64,000 nucleotides of DNA from Curtobacterium sp. VKM Ac-2922 (GTDB lineage Bacteria; Actinomycetota; Actinomycetes; Actinomycetales; Microbacteriaceae): contig NZ_JALGRO010000003.1 in NCBI RefSeq assembly GCF_022815645.1, positions 224,712 to 288,711 of the forward strand, read 5' to 3'. Every line of letters begins with the position of its first letter. Positions within the stretch are counted from its first letter, which is position 1. Position numbers and translations under genes: made by a program. Of the stretch, positions 10,224 through 18,560 are shown in pieces. The notes below the pieces were generated by a model. That model worked only from the letters and a program-made list of their open reading frames with translations, had not been told where the DNA came from and searched no databases.

Positions 10224-10429
10224 GGTTCTCCTTGGGGGTCTTGCCGGCTAGCCCCAGGTCCCCGGTTGCGACGTACACAACCCACCACACGAAAAAAGCT
10301 CCGGCGCAGAGGCTCGGAGCTGCTCCCCCGCAAGCGGATGGAGTGGTTCGGAACACCTGCGCGGGCTGCCTCGTGAGAGAGGACCTTCGGTTGTCATGCA
10401 AGCACGACAACGACCGGCGGTCTTTGGCT
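10224..10429 (-). ncRNA. L10-type mRNA leader of rplJ-rplL
   Basis: From the predicted start near 10429 to the rplJ start there is a structured, non-coding stretch of about 205 bases. It holds several possible stems, including a GTTGTCGTGC...GCATGACAAC pair, and ends in an intrinsic terminator about 70 bases before rplJ. Leaders bound by the L10-L12 complex are known at this position in many bacteria. I assign the class by position and architecture, not by a covariance-model match. Confidence 0.65.
10292..10321 (-). terminator. Attenuator terminator in the rplJ leader
   Basis: On the minus strand AGCTCCG pairs with CGGAGCT across an 11-base loop and is followed directly by a run of six T residues. 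It is a clean intrinsic terminator located before the coding region, as expected for transcription attenuation. Confidence 0.8.
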
Positions 10430-10435
10430 TCGAGA

Positions 10436-10465
10436 ACTGTAGCAGACCGCGGTGGCCCGGACCAA
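10436..10465 (-). promoter_or_regulatory. Promoter of rplJ-rplL
   Basis: On the minus strand TTGGTC (10460-10465) is separated by 18 bases from TACAGT (10436-10441). It is one of the better sigma-A-like promoters in the window and lies about 210 bases upstream of rplJ. Confidence 0.65.
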
Positions 10466-10475
10466 CCACCGGACT

Positions 10476-10507
10476 GGAGGCCCGGTGCCGGCCCGCACCG
10501 CGCCTCC
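10476..10507 (-). terminator. GGAGGC-CGGTGC hairpin after the histidine kinase
   Basis: GGAGGCCCGGTGC at 10476-10488 faces GCACCGCGCCTCC at 10495-10507 (12 of 13 paired) around a six-base loop. It starts six bases after the kinase stop. The same arm sequence recurs in other gene-end regions (about 18482, 33701, 41268, 47436), so it belongs to a dispersed hairpin family. Confidence 0.75.
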
Positions 10508-10513
10508 TGTCCG

Positions 10514-11977
10514 TCAGCGGGTCGCGTCCGCGACCATCGGGGTCTCCGCCCAGGCACCCGCCTGCGGAGCGGCCGCGGGCAGGTGCACCGTGAACACCGT
10601 GTCCCCGGGCTCGCTCGTGACCTCGACCGAGCCGCCGTGCGCCTGCACGACCGCATCGACGATCGCGAGCCCCAGGCCCGTCGAGCCCGCGCTGCGGGAC
10701 CGGGAGCTGTCGGCACGGGCGAACCGCTCGAACAGCTTCGGCAGGAACCCCGGGTCGATGCCCTGCCCGGTGTCGCGCACGGTCAGGTCGACACCCGCGG
10801 CGGTCGGAGCGATCCCCACCGTGATGCGGGTGCCGTCGGGGGTGTGGGTGCGGGCGTTCGTGACCAGGTTCACGATGACCTGGTGCAGCCGGGCGGCATC
10901 ACCGAGGACGACCACGGGCGCGTCGGGCACGTCGACCTCGATCGGGTGCTCGGGCGATGCGGCGTGCGCGTCGTTCACGGCGTCGAACACCAGCCCGGTC
11001 AGGTCCACGTCGTCGAACTGGATCTCGCGGCCCTCGTCGAGCCGGGCCAGCAGCAGCAGGTCCTCGACCATGCTCGTCATCCGGAGCGACTCGCTCTCGA
11101 TGCGGCTCATGGCGTAGACCACGTCCTTCGGCAGGTCCCCGCCCATGCGTCGCGTGAGCTCGGCGTACCCGCGGACCGACGCCAAGGGCGTGCGGAGCTC
11201 GTGCGAGGCGTCGGCGACGAACTGCCGGACCTTCTGTTCCGAGCGTTCACGGGCCTGCATGGCGCCGCCGATGTGCTCGAGCATCCGGTTGAACGCGGTG
11301 CCGACGCGGCCGACCTCGGTGCGGGGGTCGGTGTCGGGCACGCGGACGCCGTCCAGCGCGTCGCTGCGCTCCAGCGGCATGCGGGCGACGGTCGACGCGG
11401 TCTCGGCGACGCGTTCGAGCGGCCGCAGTGAGCGTCGGACCACGATCGCCGCTCCCAGCGAGGCCGCGAGCAGCGCGAGCGCGGTGACCACGAGGACCAC
11501 CCCGAACAGCTTCCACACGCTCTGGTACACCGGCGCCATCGGCAGCCCGACCACCAGGACCGCGGGCCCGACCGTTGCGGCCGTGACGCGGTAGCGGCCG
11601 AGGTCGCCGCCGAGGTCGATCGTGTGCGGCTGCTTGTCGACGGTCACCGATCCGAGCGGTGCGACCACGGAGCCGGACAGGCGCTCGATGTTGCCGTCGT
11701 TGTCGAGCACGCTGCCGACGACGGCGTCCCCGTTCAGGAAGTACACCGTCAGCGTGCCCGAGGCCTGCCCGGACGGCCGGCCGATGTCGAGCCCGGGGCC
11801 GTTGCCGCCCTGCTGTTCCACCGACCGCTGCGCACGACTGGTGGCGTACCGGAGCTGCTCGTCGATCGCCGAGCGCTGGATCGAGAACAGCGCGATGATG
11901 CTGCCCGCGCCGATGACCGCACTGACGGCGACGACGAGGGCGACGATGCTCAGGACGAGCCGGCGGCGCAGGGTCAC
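10514..11977 (-). CDS. Sensor histidine kinase
   Basis: 487 residues. TM1 is at about 7-31, an extracytoplasmic sensor follows to about 155, TM2 is at about 157-180, then a HAMP linker (SLRPLERVAETA). The H-box ASHELRTPLASV carries the phosphorylated His259. The ATPase domain shows LVTNARTHTP, DTGQGI and GLGLAIV. I chose GTG 11977 because it lies eight bases after the response-regulator stop. A start at 12019 would overlap that gene. The pair resembles TcrXY/TrcRS-type systems. The signal is unknown. Confidence 0.92.
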   Translation of the reverse strand: MTLRRRLVLSIVALVVAVSAVIGAGSIIALFSIQRSAIDEQLRYATSRAQRSVEQQGGNGPGLDIGRPSGQASGTLTVYFLNGDAVVGSVLDNDGNIERLSGSVVAPLGSVTVDKQPHTIDLGGDLGRYRVTAATVGPAVLVVGLPMAPVYQSVWKLFGVVLVVTALALLAASLGAAIVVRRSLRPLERVAETASTVARMPLERSDALDGVRVPDTDPRTEVGRVGTAFNRMLEHIGGAMQARERSEQKVRQFVADASHELRTPLASVRGYAELTRRMGGDLPKDVVYAMSRIESESLRMTSMVEDLLLLARLDEGREIQFDDVDLTGLVFDAVNDAHAASPEHPIEVDVPDAPVVVLGDAARLHQVIVNLVTNARTHTPDGTRITVGIAPTAAGVDLTVRDTGQGIDPGFLPKLFERFARADSSRSRSAGSTGLGLAIVDAVVQAHGGSVEVTSEPGDTVFTVHLPAAAPQAGAWAETPMVADATR

Positions 11978-11984
11978 GGGGTGC

Positions 11985-12725
11985 TCAGGAGATCGGCTTG
12001 ATGACGTACCCGACGCCACGCACCGTGTGGATCATCGGCTGCTCGCCGGCGTCGATCTTCTTGCGCAGGTACGAGATGTAGATCTCGACGACGCTGGACT
12101 TGCCGCCGAAGTCGTACGACCACACGCGGTCCAGGATCTGCGCCTTGCTCAGCACGCGGCGGGGGTTGCGCATCAGGAACCGCAGCAGCTCGAACTCGGT
12201 GGCGGTCAGCTCGATGGGCCGTCCGGCACGGGAGACCTCGTAGGACTCCTCGTCGAGCACCAGGTCACCCACGACGATGCGCGAGTCACCCGCCTCGGAG
12301 ACGGAGATCTGCGAACGACGGATCAGTCCACGCAGGCGTGCGACGACCTCTTCGAGCGAGAACGGCTTGGTGACGTAGTCGTCACCGCCGGCGGTCAGCC
12401 CCGTGACGCGGTCCTCGACCGAGTCCTTCGCGGTGAGGAACAGCACCGGGGTGTCGTCGTTGTTCTGGCGCAGCCGGTTCAGCACCTGCAGGCCGTCGAG
12501 GTCGGGCATCATGACGTCGAGCACCATGGCGTCCGGCTTGAACTCGCGGGCCTTGGCCAGGGCGTCCTGGCCACCGTTCGCGCTCGTGACGTCCCAGCCC
12601 TCGTAGCGGAGCGCCATCGAGAGCAGGTCGGTGAGGCTGGCCTCGTCGTCGACGACGAGGATGCGCAACGGGGATCCGTCGGCACGTGTGAGGCGCGGGG
12701 CTGTCTGCGGCGGGGAGATGGTCAC
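11985..12725 (-). CDS. OmpR-family response regulator
   Basis: 246 residues. The receiver domain has acidic residues VVDDEAS (24-30), phospho-acceptor D70 in MVLDVMMPDLDG and K100 in FLTAK. The winged-helix domain at about 145-246 ends in the recognition region SSVVEIYISYLRKKI and a typical C-terminal hairpin VRGVGYVI. The GTG at 12725 gives a normal N terminus. A GTG at 12770 would add an uncharacteristic extension. It is cotranscribed with the kinase and divergent from the acyl-CoA-dehydrogenase-like gene, 107 bases apart, so the neighbouring operon is a plausible target. Confidence 0.92.
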   Translation of the reverse strand: MTISPPQTAPRLTRADGSPLRILVVDDEASLTDLLSMALRYEGWDVTSANGGQDALAKAREFKPDAMVLDVMMPDLDGLQVLNRLRQNNDDTPVLFLTAKDSVEDRVTGLTAGGDDYVTKPFSLEEVVARLRGLIRRSQISVSEAGDSRIVVGDLVLDEESYEVSRAGRPIELTATEFELLRFLMRNPRRVLSKAQILDRVWSYDFGGKSSVVEIYISYLRKKIDAGEQPMIHTVRGVGYVIKPIS

Positions 12726-12819
12726 GTGTTCGAGTGTCGAAGGGATTCCTATGAGTGGTCTGTGGAGCACCCCTCCACGCTCTGTGGATGATCCGGCAGT
12801 GCGCGGAGGAGCGTCTCCG

Positions 12820-12825
12820 TAGCGT
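12820..12825 (+). promoter_or_regulatory. -10 box of leaderless promoter for the 12833 operon
   Basis: TAGCGT is followed by seven bases and the ATG at 12833. It is consistent with the leaderless pattern seen at many other starts in this window. Confidence 0.5.
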
Positions 12826-12832
12826 CGGCCGC

Positions 12833-13876
12833 ATGATCCGTTCCGCAGCCTGGCCCGCCGGTGCCACCGCCGTCGACGTCGACGCGCTCACCGCAGCGGC
12901 CGGGAGGACCGGCTCGGCCCCGGCAGACCGGCTCGCCCTGGCGCGCGCGGTCGCGGCCACCACCCCACCACTGACCGCAGGCACGGCCGGCCGGGTGTTC
13001 GTCACGCTCGCCGCGGTCGCCGCGGTCGACGTCGCGCTGGCCCGCACCGTCGAACCGCACCTCGACGCGCTCGGGATCCTCGCGCAGGCCAGGGTCGCCG
13101 CGCCGGCCGGGTCGACCTGGGGCGTCTTCGCTGCCGAGGCGTCCGGCGTCCGGTTGACGGCGATGCCCGCCGCCGACGGCTCCGTGCTGCTCGAGGGCAC
13201 CAAGCCGTGGTGCTCGCTCGCGTCGTCGCTGTCGCACGCACTGGTGACCGCGCACGTCGGGGACGCTCGGCAGCTGTTCGCCGTCGACCTTCGCCAGGAC
13301 GGTGTGACCCCGCACGACGAGGCCTGGGTCGCGCGCGGGATGCCCGACGTGCCGAGCGGCCCCGTCGACTTCGACGGGGTGTCGGCGAGCGCCGTCGGTG
13401 GACCCGGCTGGTACCTGACCCGTCCGGGCTTCGCGTGGGGCGGCATCGCGGTGGCGGCGTGCTGGTGGGGCGGTGCGGTGGGCCTCGCACGGGTCCTGCG
13501 TGCGCACGCCGGGGCCCGCCCGGACGCGGAGCTGCTGCACGTCGCGCTCGGTGGGGTGGTGGCGGACCTGGCCGACGCCGAGGACGCCCTCGCCGATGCC
13601 GCAGCCCGGATCGACGTCCGGCCGACGGACGCTCCAGCCGCCCCGGACGTCGACTGGGCGCTGCTCGCGCAGACCGTCCGCTCGCGGGTCCGCCGTGCCG
13701 TGGACGCCGTGCGCACCAGGACCGTCGGCGCCGTGGGCCCGGGTCCGCTGACGTCCGACCCCGCGGTGGCGGCCCGGGTCGCCGACCTGGAGCTGTACGT
13801 CCTGCAGGACCACGGCGACCGGGACCTGGCGCGCATCGGCCGGATGGTCCTCGAGCGCGGCGGTGTCGCGTGGTGA
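12833..13876 (+). CDS. Acyl-CoA-dehydrogenase-like protein
   Basis: 347 residues, somewhat short for the family (usually about 380). The middle has the FAD-binding style segment VLLEGTKPWCSLAS and a second beta-domain strand region ending GPVDFDGVSA. The C-terminal half is helical and ends RIGRMVLERGGVAW. I cannot point to the catalytic glutamate with confidence, so it may be a divergent or repurposed flavoprotein. The stop overlaps the next start (GTGA), so it is translationally coupled to the deacetylase/methyltransferase gene, which suggests a joint pathway rather than beta-oxidation. Confidence 0.75.
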   Translation: MIRSAAWPAGATAVDVDALTAAAGRTGSAPADRLALARAVAATTPPLTAGTAGRVFVTLAAVAAVDVALARTVEPHLDALGILAQARVAAPAGSTWGVFAAEASGVRLTAMPAADGSVLLEGTKPWCSLASSLSHALVTAHVGDARQLFAVDLRQDGVTPHDEAWVARGMPDVPSGPVDFDGVSASAVGGPGWYLTRPGFAWGGIAVAACWWGGAVGLARVLRAHAGARPDAELLHVALGGVVADLADAEDALADAAARIDVRPTDAPAAPDVDWALLAQTVRSRVRRAVDAVRTRTVGAVGPGPLTSDPAVAARVADLELYVLQDHGDRDLARIGRMVLERGGVAW

Positions 13877-15234
13877 CGTTCGACCACCGCGAACCGGGTA
13901 CCGCGCCCGAGGACTGGACGGCCTTCCTCGACACCCTCCACCCCGTGCTGGTCGACCTGACCGACATCGCCGCCGTGCTGGTCGTCGCGCCGCACCCGGA
14001 CGACGAGACCCTCGGCGCCGGTGGACTCATCGCCGTGGCGGCCGACGCCGGGCTGCCCGTGCACGTCGTCCTCGCGACGCTCGGCGAGGGGTCGCACCCG
14101 GACTCGCCCACCACCACGCCGTCCGAGCTCGCCGCGACCCGGGCCGCCGAGTTCCGGGAGGCCGTGGCGACGCTGCACCCGTCCGTCACGGCGGAGCCGC
14201 TCGGCATCCCCGACGTCGGGCTCCGTGAACGGCCGGACGTCCTGCGCGCGGCCCTGCTCGCCCGGCTCGACGCCACCGCCGGGCGCACGCTGCTCGTGGC
14301 GCCGTGGTCGGGCGACGGTCACCGCGACCACCGCGTCGCCGGCGAGGTCGCCACCGCGGTCGCCGCGGACCGCGACGACGTCGCGCTGCTGTCGTACCCG
14401 GTCTGGGCCTGGCACTGGGACGACGTCCGAGCGCCGGCCGCGCCGTGGCACACCGCCCGCGCGCTGCCGCTCACGGCGGCGATCCGTTCCCGCAAGCGCG
14501 CGGCCCTGGGGACCCATCGTTCCCAGGTCCTGCCGCTGTCTCCGGCGCCGGGTGACGAACCCGTCGTCGACGAGCGGCACGCTGCGCACCACCTGCGCGA
14601 CACCGAGTGGTACTTCGGTGCGATGGGCTCGGGGTCGGGCTCGCGGTCCCGTGCGTCGTTCGACGAGCACTACGCGCGGAAGCCCGAGGGGTGGGACTTC
14701 GACGGGTCCTGGTACGAGCGGCGGAAGCGTGCCCTCACCCTCGCCGCGATCCCCCGCGAGCGCTACCGGTCCGCAGTCGAGATCGGCTGCGCCACCGGCG
14801 TGCTGACGGCAGCGCTCACCGAGCGTGCGGACGCGGTGCTCGGCACGGACATCGCCGCCGCTCCCCTCGCCCGGGCTCGGATCCGGGCACCACGGGCACG
14901 GTTCGTGCAGGCGGCGCTGCCCGACGAGTGGCCCGCGGGACACTTCGACCTGGTCGTGCTGTCCGAGGTCGGCTACTACCTGTCGCCAGCGGACCTCGAC
15001 GCCACGATCGACCACGTCCTGGCGTCCCTGGACGACGACGGCGTGCTCGTCGCCTGTCACTGGCGGCACCCCGACGACCAGGCGGTGTCGAGTGGCGACG
15101 CCGTGGATGCCCGGCTCACCGCGCGTTGGCCCCGCGCAGCCCTGGTCCGCCACGTCGAGGACGACTTCGTGCTGAGCGTCCTGCCCGGTCCAGCGGTGTC
15201 CTCGGTCGCGCGGGCCCAGGGACTCGTCCGGTGA
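13873..15234 (+). CDS. Fused PIG-L deacetylase and SAM-dependent methyltransferase
   Basis: 453 residues with two enzymes in one chain. Residues about 30-245 are a LmbE/PIG-L zinc deacetylase with the metal motif APHPDDE (H41, D43, D44) and GHRDH (H150, H153). It would remove an N-acetyl or similar group from an amino sugar. Residues about 263-453 are a class I methyltransferase like NodS/SET-type N-methylases, with SAM motif VEIGCATG at 302-309 and FDLVVLSEVGYYL. The GTG at 13873 overlaps the upstream stop, and the downstream glycosyltransferase again starts in an overlapping GTGA. Confidence 0.85.
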   Translation: MTFDHREPGTAPEDWTAFLDTLHPVLVDLTDIAAVLVVAPHPDDETLGAGGLIAVAADAGLPVHVVLATLGEGSHPDSPTTTPSELAATRAAEFREAVATLHPSVTAEPLGIPDVGLRERPDVLRAALLARLDATAGRTLLVAPWSGDGHRDHRVAGEVATAVAADRDDVALLSYPVWAWHWDDVRAPAAPWHTARALPLTAAIRSRKRAALGTHRSQVLPLSPAPGDEPVVDERHAAHHLRDTEWYFGAMGSGSGSRSRASFDEHYARKPEGWDFDGSWYERRKRALTLAAIPRERYRSAVEIGCATGVLTAALTERADAVLGTDIAAAPLARARIRAPRARFVQAALPDEWPAGHFDLVVLSEVGYYLSPADLDATIDHVLASLDDDGVLVACHWRHPDDQAVSSGDAVDARLTARWPRAALVRHVEDDFVLSVLPGPAVSSVARAQGLVR

Positions 15235-15920
15235 CGGCCCGCATCGACGTCGTCGTCCCGGCGCACGACGAGCAGGACCGGATCGGCGCGTGTCTGGCAG
15301 CGCTCGAGGTCGCCGTGGGGCGGCTGCACGGCGAGCGGCCCGGCGTCGAGGTCGGTGTCACCGTCGTCCTCGACGGCTGCTCGGACGACACCGCCGGCCT
15401 CGTTGCCCGGCACCGGGTGCGGGTCCTCGAAACGCCGCACGTGGGCGTCGGGCGAGCGCGGTCACTCGGCACGGCGCAGGCGCTGGCGTCCGCACCGGGT
15501 GGGCTGCATGCGGTCTGGCTCGCCCACACCGATGCCGACTCCCGCGTCGACCCGGGCTGGCTCGTGCAGCAGGCCGACGCCCTGTCCGACGGCCTGCACC
15601 TGCTGGTCGGTGCGGTGGTGCCGGACCCCGACGACCTGACGGCCGACGTCCTCGACCGGTGGCGACTCGCGCACCCACCGGGCGCCGCACTCGGACACGT
15701 GCACGGGGCGAACCTCGGCATCCGCGCGGACGCGTACGTGGCGGTCGGCGGCTTCGACCCGGTGCGCGAGCACGAGGACGTCCGGCTGGTCGAACGGGCT
15801 CGCGCGCTGGGTCTGCAGGTGCGGGCGACGACCGAGCTGCCCGTGGTGACGAGCGGCCGGTTCGACGGACGGACCCCGGGCGGCTACGCCGAGCACCTCC
15901 GGCGGACCTACGCCCCTTAG
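15231..15920 (+). CDS. Family 2 glycosyltransferase
   Basis: 229 residues, a single soluble GT-A fold without membrane helices. VVVPAHDEQDRIGACL starts the nucleotide-sugar-binding fold, DGCSDDT follows, and the DxD-type metal motif is DAD at 101-103 in AHTDADS. GFDPVREHEDVRLVERA contains the ED motif of the catalytic base region. It is the last gene of the three-gene overlapping operon. Neither donor nor acceptor is known. Confidence 0.85.
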   Translation: MTARIDVVVPAHDEQDRIGACLAALEVAVGRLHGERPGVEVGVTVVLDGCSDDTAGLVARHRVRVLETPHVGVGRARSLGTAQALASAPGGLHAVWLAHTDADSRVDPGWLVQQADALSDGLHLLVGAVVPDPDDLTADVLDRWRLAHPPGAALGHVHGANLGIRADAYVAVGGFDPVREHEDVRLVERARALGLQVRATTELPVVTSGRFDGRTPGGYAEHLRRTYAP

Positions 15921-16042
15921 ACGACTCATGGGAACGCCTTGGCCCGGTCATCGCCGGCGTCCCTAGCTTCTCCTCAGGTCGGCCCCGCCGCGCTCCCGAT
16001 GCGCGACCGGTGACCAGCGAGCCGGCCCCACCGAGGAGAACC

Positions 16043-17584
16043 ATGTTCCTGACCTACCTCCGGCGCGAACTCACGAACCGCCGGAAGCAGACCGTCATCA
16101 TCGCGATCGGCATGGCACTCGCCATCGCGCTCGTGGTCATCGTCTCCTCGATCGCGGGCGGCGTGAAGGCAGCGCAGTCGAGCGTGCTGCAGTCCGTGTA
16201 CGGCGTCGGCACCGACATCACCGTGTCGAAGACCGAGACCCCGTCGTCGACGAACGGTGGACGCCCGAGCTTCGACTTCGGCGACCAGGGTTCGACCTCC
16301 GGCGGCAGCACGGACCTGTCGCAGTCGCGGCTCGCCGTCTCGCGGGGTGCGAGCACACTGACGACCGCGAACGTGGCGACGGTCGCCGGCACCGACGGGG
16401 TCAAGGCCGCCACGGGTGTCCTGACGCTCGAGAACAGCACGTTCTCCGGGTCGGTCCAACAGGGCAGCGGCACGGACGGCAGCTCCGGCACCAGCGGGGG
16501 CACCAGCACGGGCACGCAGCAGGGACCGCCGAGCGGTGGCACGGGCGAGAGCGGCGGCGGCTTCGGCGGCGGGTCGTTCAGCGTCGACTCGTTCACCGTG
16601 ACCGGCATCCCCGTCACGGGCGACGCCGTCGGTCCGCTGACCAGCACCGAGATCACGAAGGGCCGCACCTTCACCAAGGCCGACACCGGCAAGGACGTCG
16701 TCGTCCTCGACGCCGCCTACGCCAAGAGCGAGTCGAAGGCCGTGGGAGACACGCTGTCGATCGGTGGCAAGGACTTCACCGTGATCGGCATCGTCGCCTC
16801 GACGGGGTCCGCCAGCACGACCGGGTCGAACACCTACATCCCGCTCGACACCGCCCAGACGCTCGCCGACCTGGACGGCAAGGTCACCTCGATCTACGTC
16901 TCCGCCGACTCGTCCTCCGACGTCCAGGCGATCAAGACCGCACTGCAGGCGAAGCTGACCAGCGCGACCGTGTCCACCGAGTCCGACCTGGCCTCGAGCG
17001 TCTCCGGTTCGCTGTCGACCGCGTCGACCCTGGTCTCGAACCTCGGGACCTGGCTGTCGATCGTCGTCCTGGCCGCCGCGTTCCTCATCGCGATCCTGTT
17101 CACGATCTCGGGCGTCACCCGTCGCACCCGCGAGTTCGGCACCCTCAAGGCGATCGGCTGGTCGAACGGCCGGATCACCCGCCAGGTCGCCGGCGAGTCC
17201 CTCGTCCAGGGCCTGATCGGTGGGGTCATCGGCGCCGCGGCAGGCTTGCTCGGCATCCTGGTCGTCAACGTCATCGCACCGACGATCTCGGCGAGCGCCT
17301 CGACCTCGACCGATGCCCGGCCGGGTGCCGGCGGCGGGATGCCCGGCAGTGCAGCCACAGGGGCAGCCGGCAGCGGTGCCGCGGGCGGTGCGCCCGCGGG
17401 CGGGTTCGGGGGTGGCGGGGCGAGCGCATCCACCACCGACGTCGTCCTGCACGCGCCCGTGACCGTCGAGGTGATCCTGCTCGCGATCGGACTCGCCGTC
17501 CTCGGGGGCCTGATCGCCGGCGCGCTCGGCGGGTGGCGTGCGTCGCGTCTCCGTCCGGCCGAGGCACTGCGGAGCGTTGCGTGA
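16043..17584 (+). CDS. MacB/FtsX-family ABC transporter permease
   Basis: 513 residues. TM1 is at about 17-40, a large extracytoplasmic domain runs to about 330, and TM2, TM3 and TM4 lie near 336-358, 393-415 and 475-500. This is the four-helix type VII (mechanotransmission) layout. SGVTRRTREFGTLKAIGW after TM2 is the typical coupling region. Two Gly/Ser/Ala-rich low-complexity stretches occur, at about 140-180 and about 421-465, the latter in the normally short TM3-TM4 loop. GAGGAG precedes the ATG. It pairs with the ATPase gene downstream. Such complexes export peptides, lipoproteins or drugs, or regulate envelope enzymes. Confidence 0.88.
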   Translation: MFLTYLRRELTNRRKQTVIIAIGMALAIALVVIVSSIAGGVKAAQSSVLQSVYGVGTDITVSKTETPSSTNGGRPSFDFGDQGSTSGGSTDLSQSRLAVSRGASTLTTANVATVAGTDGVKAATGVLTLENSTFSGSVQQGSGTDGSSGTSGGTSTGTQQGPPSGGTGESGGGFGGGSFSVDSFTVTGIPVTGDAVGPLTSTEITKGRTFTKADTGKDVVVLDAAYAKSESKAVGDTLSIGGKDFTVIGIVASTGSASTTGSNTYIPLDTAQTLADLDGKVTSIYVSADSSSDVQAIKTALQAKLTSATVSTESDLASSVSGSLSTASTLVSNLGTWLSIVVLAAAFLIAILFTISGVTRRTREFGTLKAIGWSNGRITRQVAGESLVQGLIGGVIGAAAGLLGILVVNVIAPTISASASTSTDARPGAGGGMPGSAATGAAGSGAAGGAPAGGFGGGGASASTTDVVLHAPVTVEVILLAIGLAVLGGLIAGALGGWRASRLRPAEALRSVA

Positions 17585-17591
17585 TGCCGGG

Positions 17592-17668
17592 CCCCACCAC
17601 CGGGACGAACCCGACCGCACCGCACCCCACCACCGGGACGAACCCGACCGCACCGCACCCCACAACCA
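17592..17668. repeat. 33-bp tandem repeat between permease and ATPase genes
   Basis: Units starting CCCCACCACCGGGACGAACC begin at 17592 and 17625, with a partial third at 17658. They fill the 140-base gap before the ATPase start. In the ATPase frame they would encode PTTGTNPTAPH repeats, but a better start lies downstream. Confidence 0.85.
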
Positions 17669-17724
17669 CTGACCGGACCGATCCGGCCACACCCGAGAAG
17701 AACCGACAGACCGGAGGACCCACC

Positions 17725-18459
17725 GTGACCAGCACCGAGACCGCACCGTCCGCGGCGGACGCCAGCCGGGCCTCCCGGCCGATGTACCACCTGACCAACG
17801 TGAGCAAGACCTACCAGCAGAAGAACCGGACGGTCACTGCGCTGACGAACGTCGACCTGACGATCCCGCAGGGGCAGATGGTCGCGGTGCAGGGTCCGAC
17901 GGGTGGGGGCAAGTCGACGCTCCTGCAGATGCTCGGTGCGCTGGACCGGCCGACTGCCGGATCCGTCGCGCTCGGCGACCGCGACGTGGCGAAGCTCGGC
18001 GACCGCGCCCTGACCGACCTGCGCGCGACCGAGATCGGCTTCGTGTTCCAGAGCTTCAACCTCATCCCGACGCTCACCGCGCTGGAGAACGTCGAGACCG
18101 CGTTCGCCGGGTCGCTGGCGAACCGCAGCCGCGCCGAGATCCGGCAGCGGGCGACCGATGCACTGCAGGAGGTCGGCCTCGGCGAGCGCCTCGACCACCT
18201 GCCGGCCGAGCTGTCGGGCGGGCAGCAGCAGCGCGTCGCGATCGCCCGCGCGCTGGTGAAGAACCCGAGCGTGCTGCTGGCCGACGAGCCGACGGGTGCG
18301 CTCGACGAGGGCACGCGCGACGAGATCATGGGGCTCATCGAGCGGCAGTGGAAGGACCGTGGGCTGACGGTCGTCATCGTCACGCACGACTCGTGGGTGG
18401 CGCGCCGCGCCGAGCGGCGGCTGCACATCAAGCAGGGGCAGGTGCGCGAGGTGCAGTAG
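17725..18459 (+). CDS. MacB-type ABC transporter ATPase
   Basis: 244 residues. Walker A is GPTGGGKS (57-64), then Q-loop VFQSFNL, signature LSGGQQQR and Walker B VLLADEPTGALD, all as in LolD/MacB ATPases. An unusual point is that the Walker A glycine-rich loop has GGGK where SGSGKS or SGAGKS is common. GTG 17725 was chosen for its GGAGG at 17713-17717. An ATG at 17584 overlapping the permease stop would add 47 repeat-coded residues. It works with the permease at 16043. Confidence 0.92.
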   Translation: MTSTETAPSAADASRASRPMYHLTNVSKTYQQKNRTVTALTNVDLTIPQGQMVAVQGPTGGGKSTLLQMLGALDRPTAGSVALGDRDVAKLGDRALTDLRATEIGFVFQSFNLIPTLTALENVETAFAGSLANRSRAEIRQRATDALQEVGLGERLDHLPAELSGGQQQRVAIARALVKNPSVLLADEPTGALDEGTRDEIMGLIERQWKDRGLTVVIVTHDSWVARRAERRLHIKQGQVREVQ

Positions 18460-18560
18460 CGTCAGCAGACCTGCGCGGGCCTGGAGGCTCGGTGCGCGCC
18501 CGCCGCGCACGTCGCGTCCGCCGGACCGCCCCCCTTGGCCATCGCGTGCCCCGCCCACGG

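Noticed and set aside
12382..15153. A very long open frame on the minus strand opposite the flavoprotein/deacetylase genes
   Set aside because: It is a by-product of high third-position GC. The composition is Arg/Pro/Gly-rich, it runs through the response-regulator gene in a wrong frame, and the plus-strand frames have clear family motifs.
17584..17725. N-terminal extension of the ABC ATPase starting in the permease stop
   Set aside because: The extension would consist of repeat-coded PTTGTNPTAPH units, whereas the GTG at 17725 has a strong GGAGG and gives a normal N terminus.
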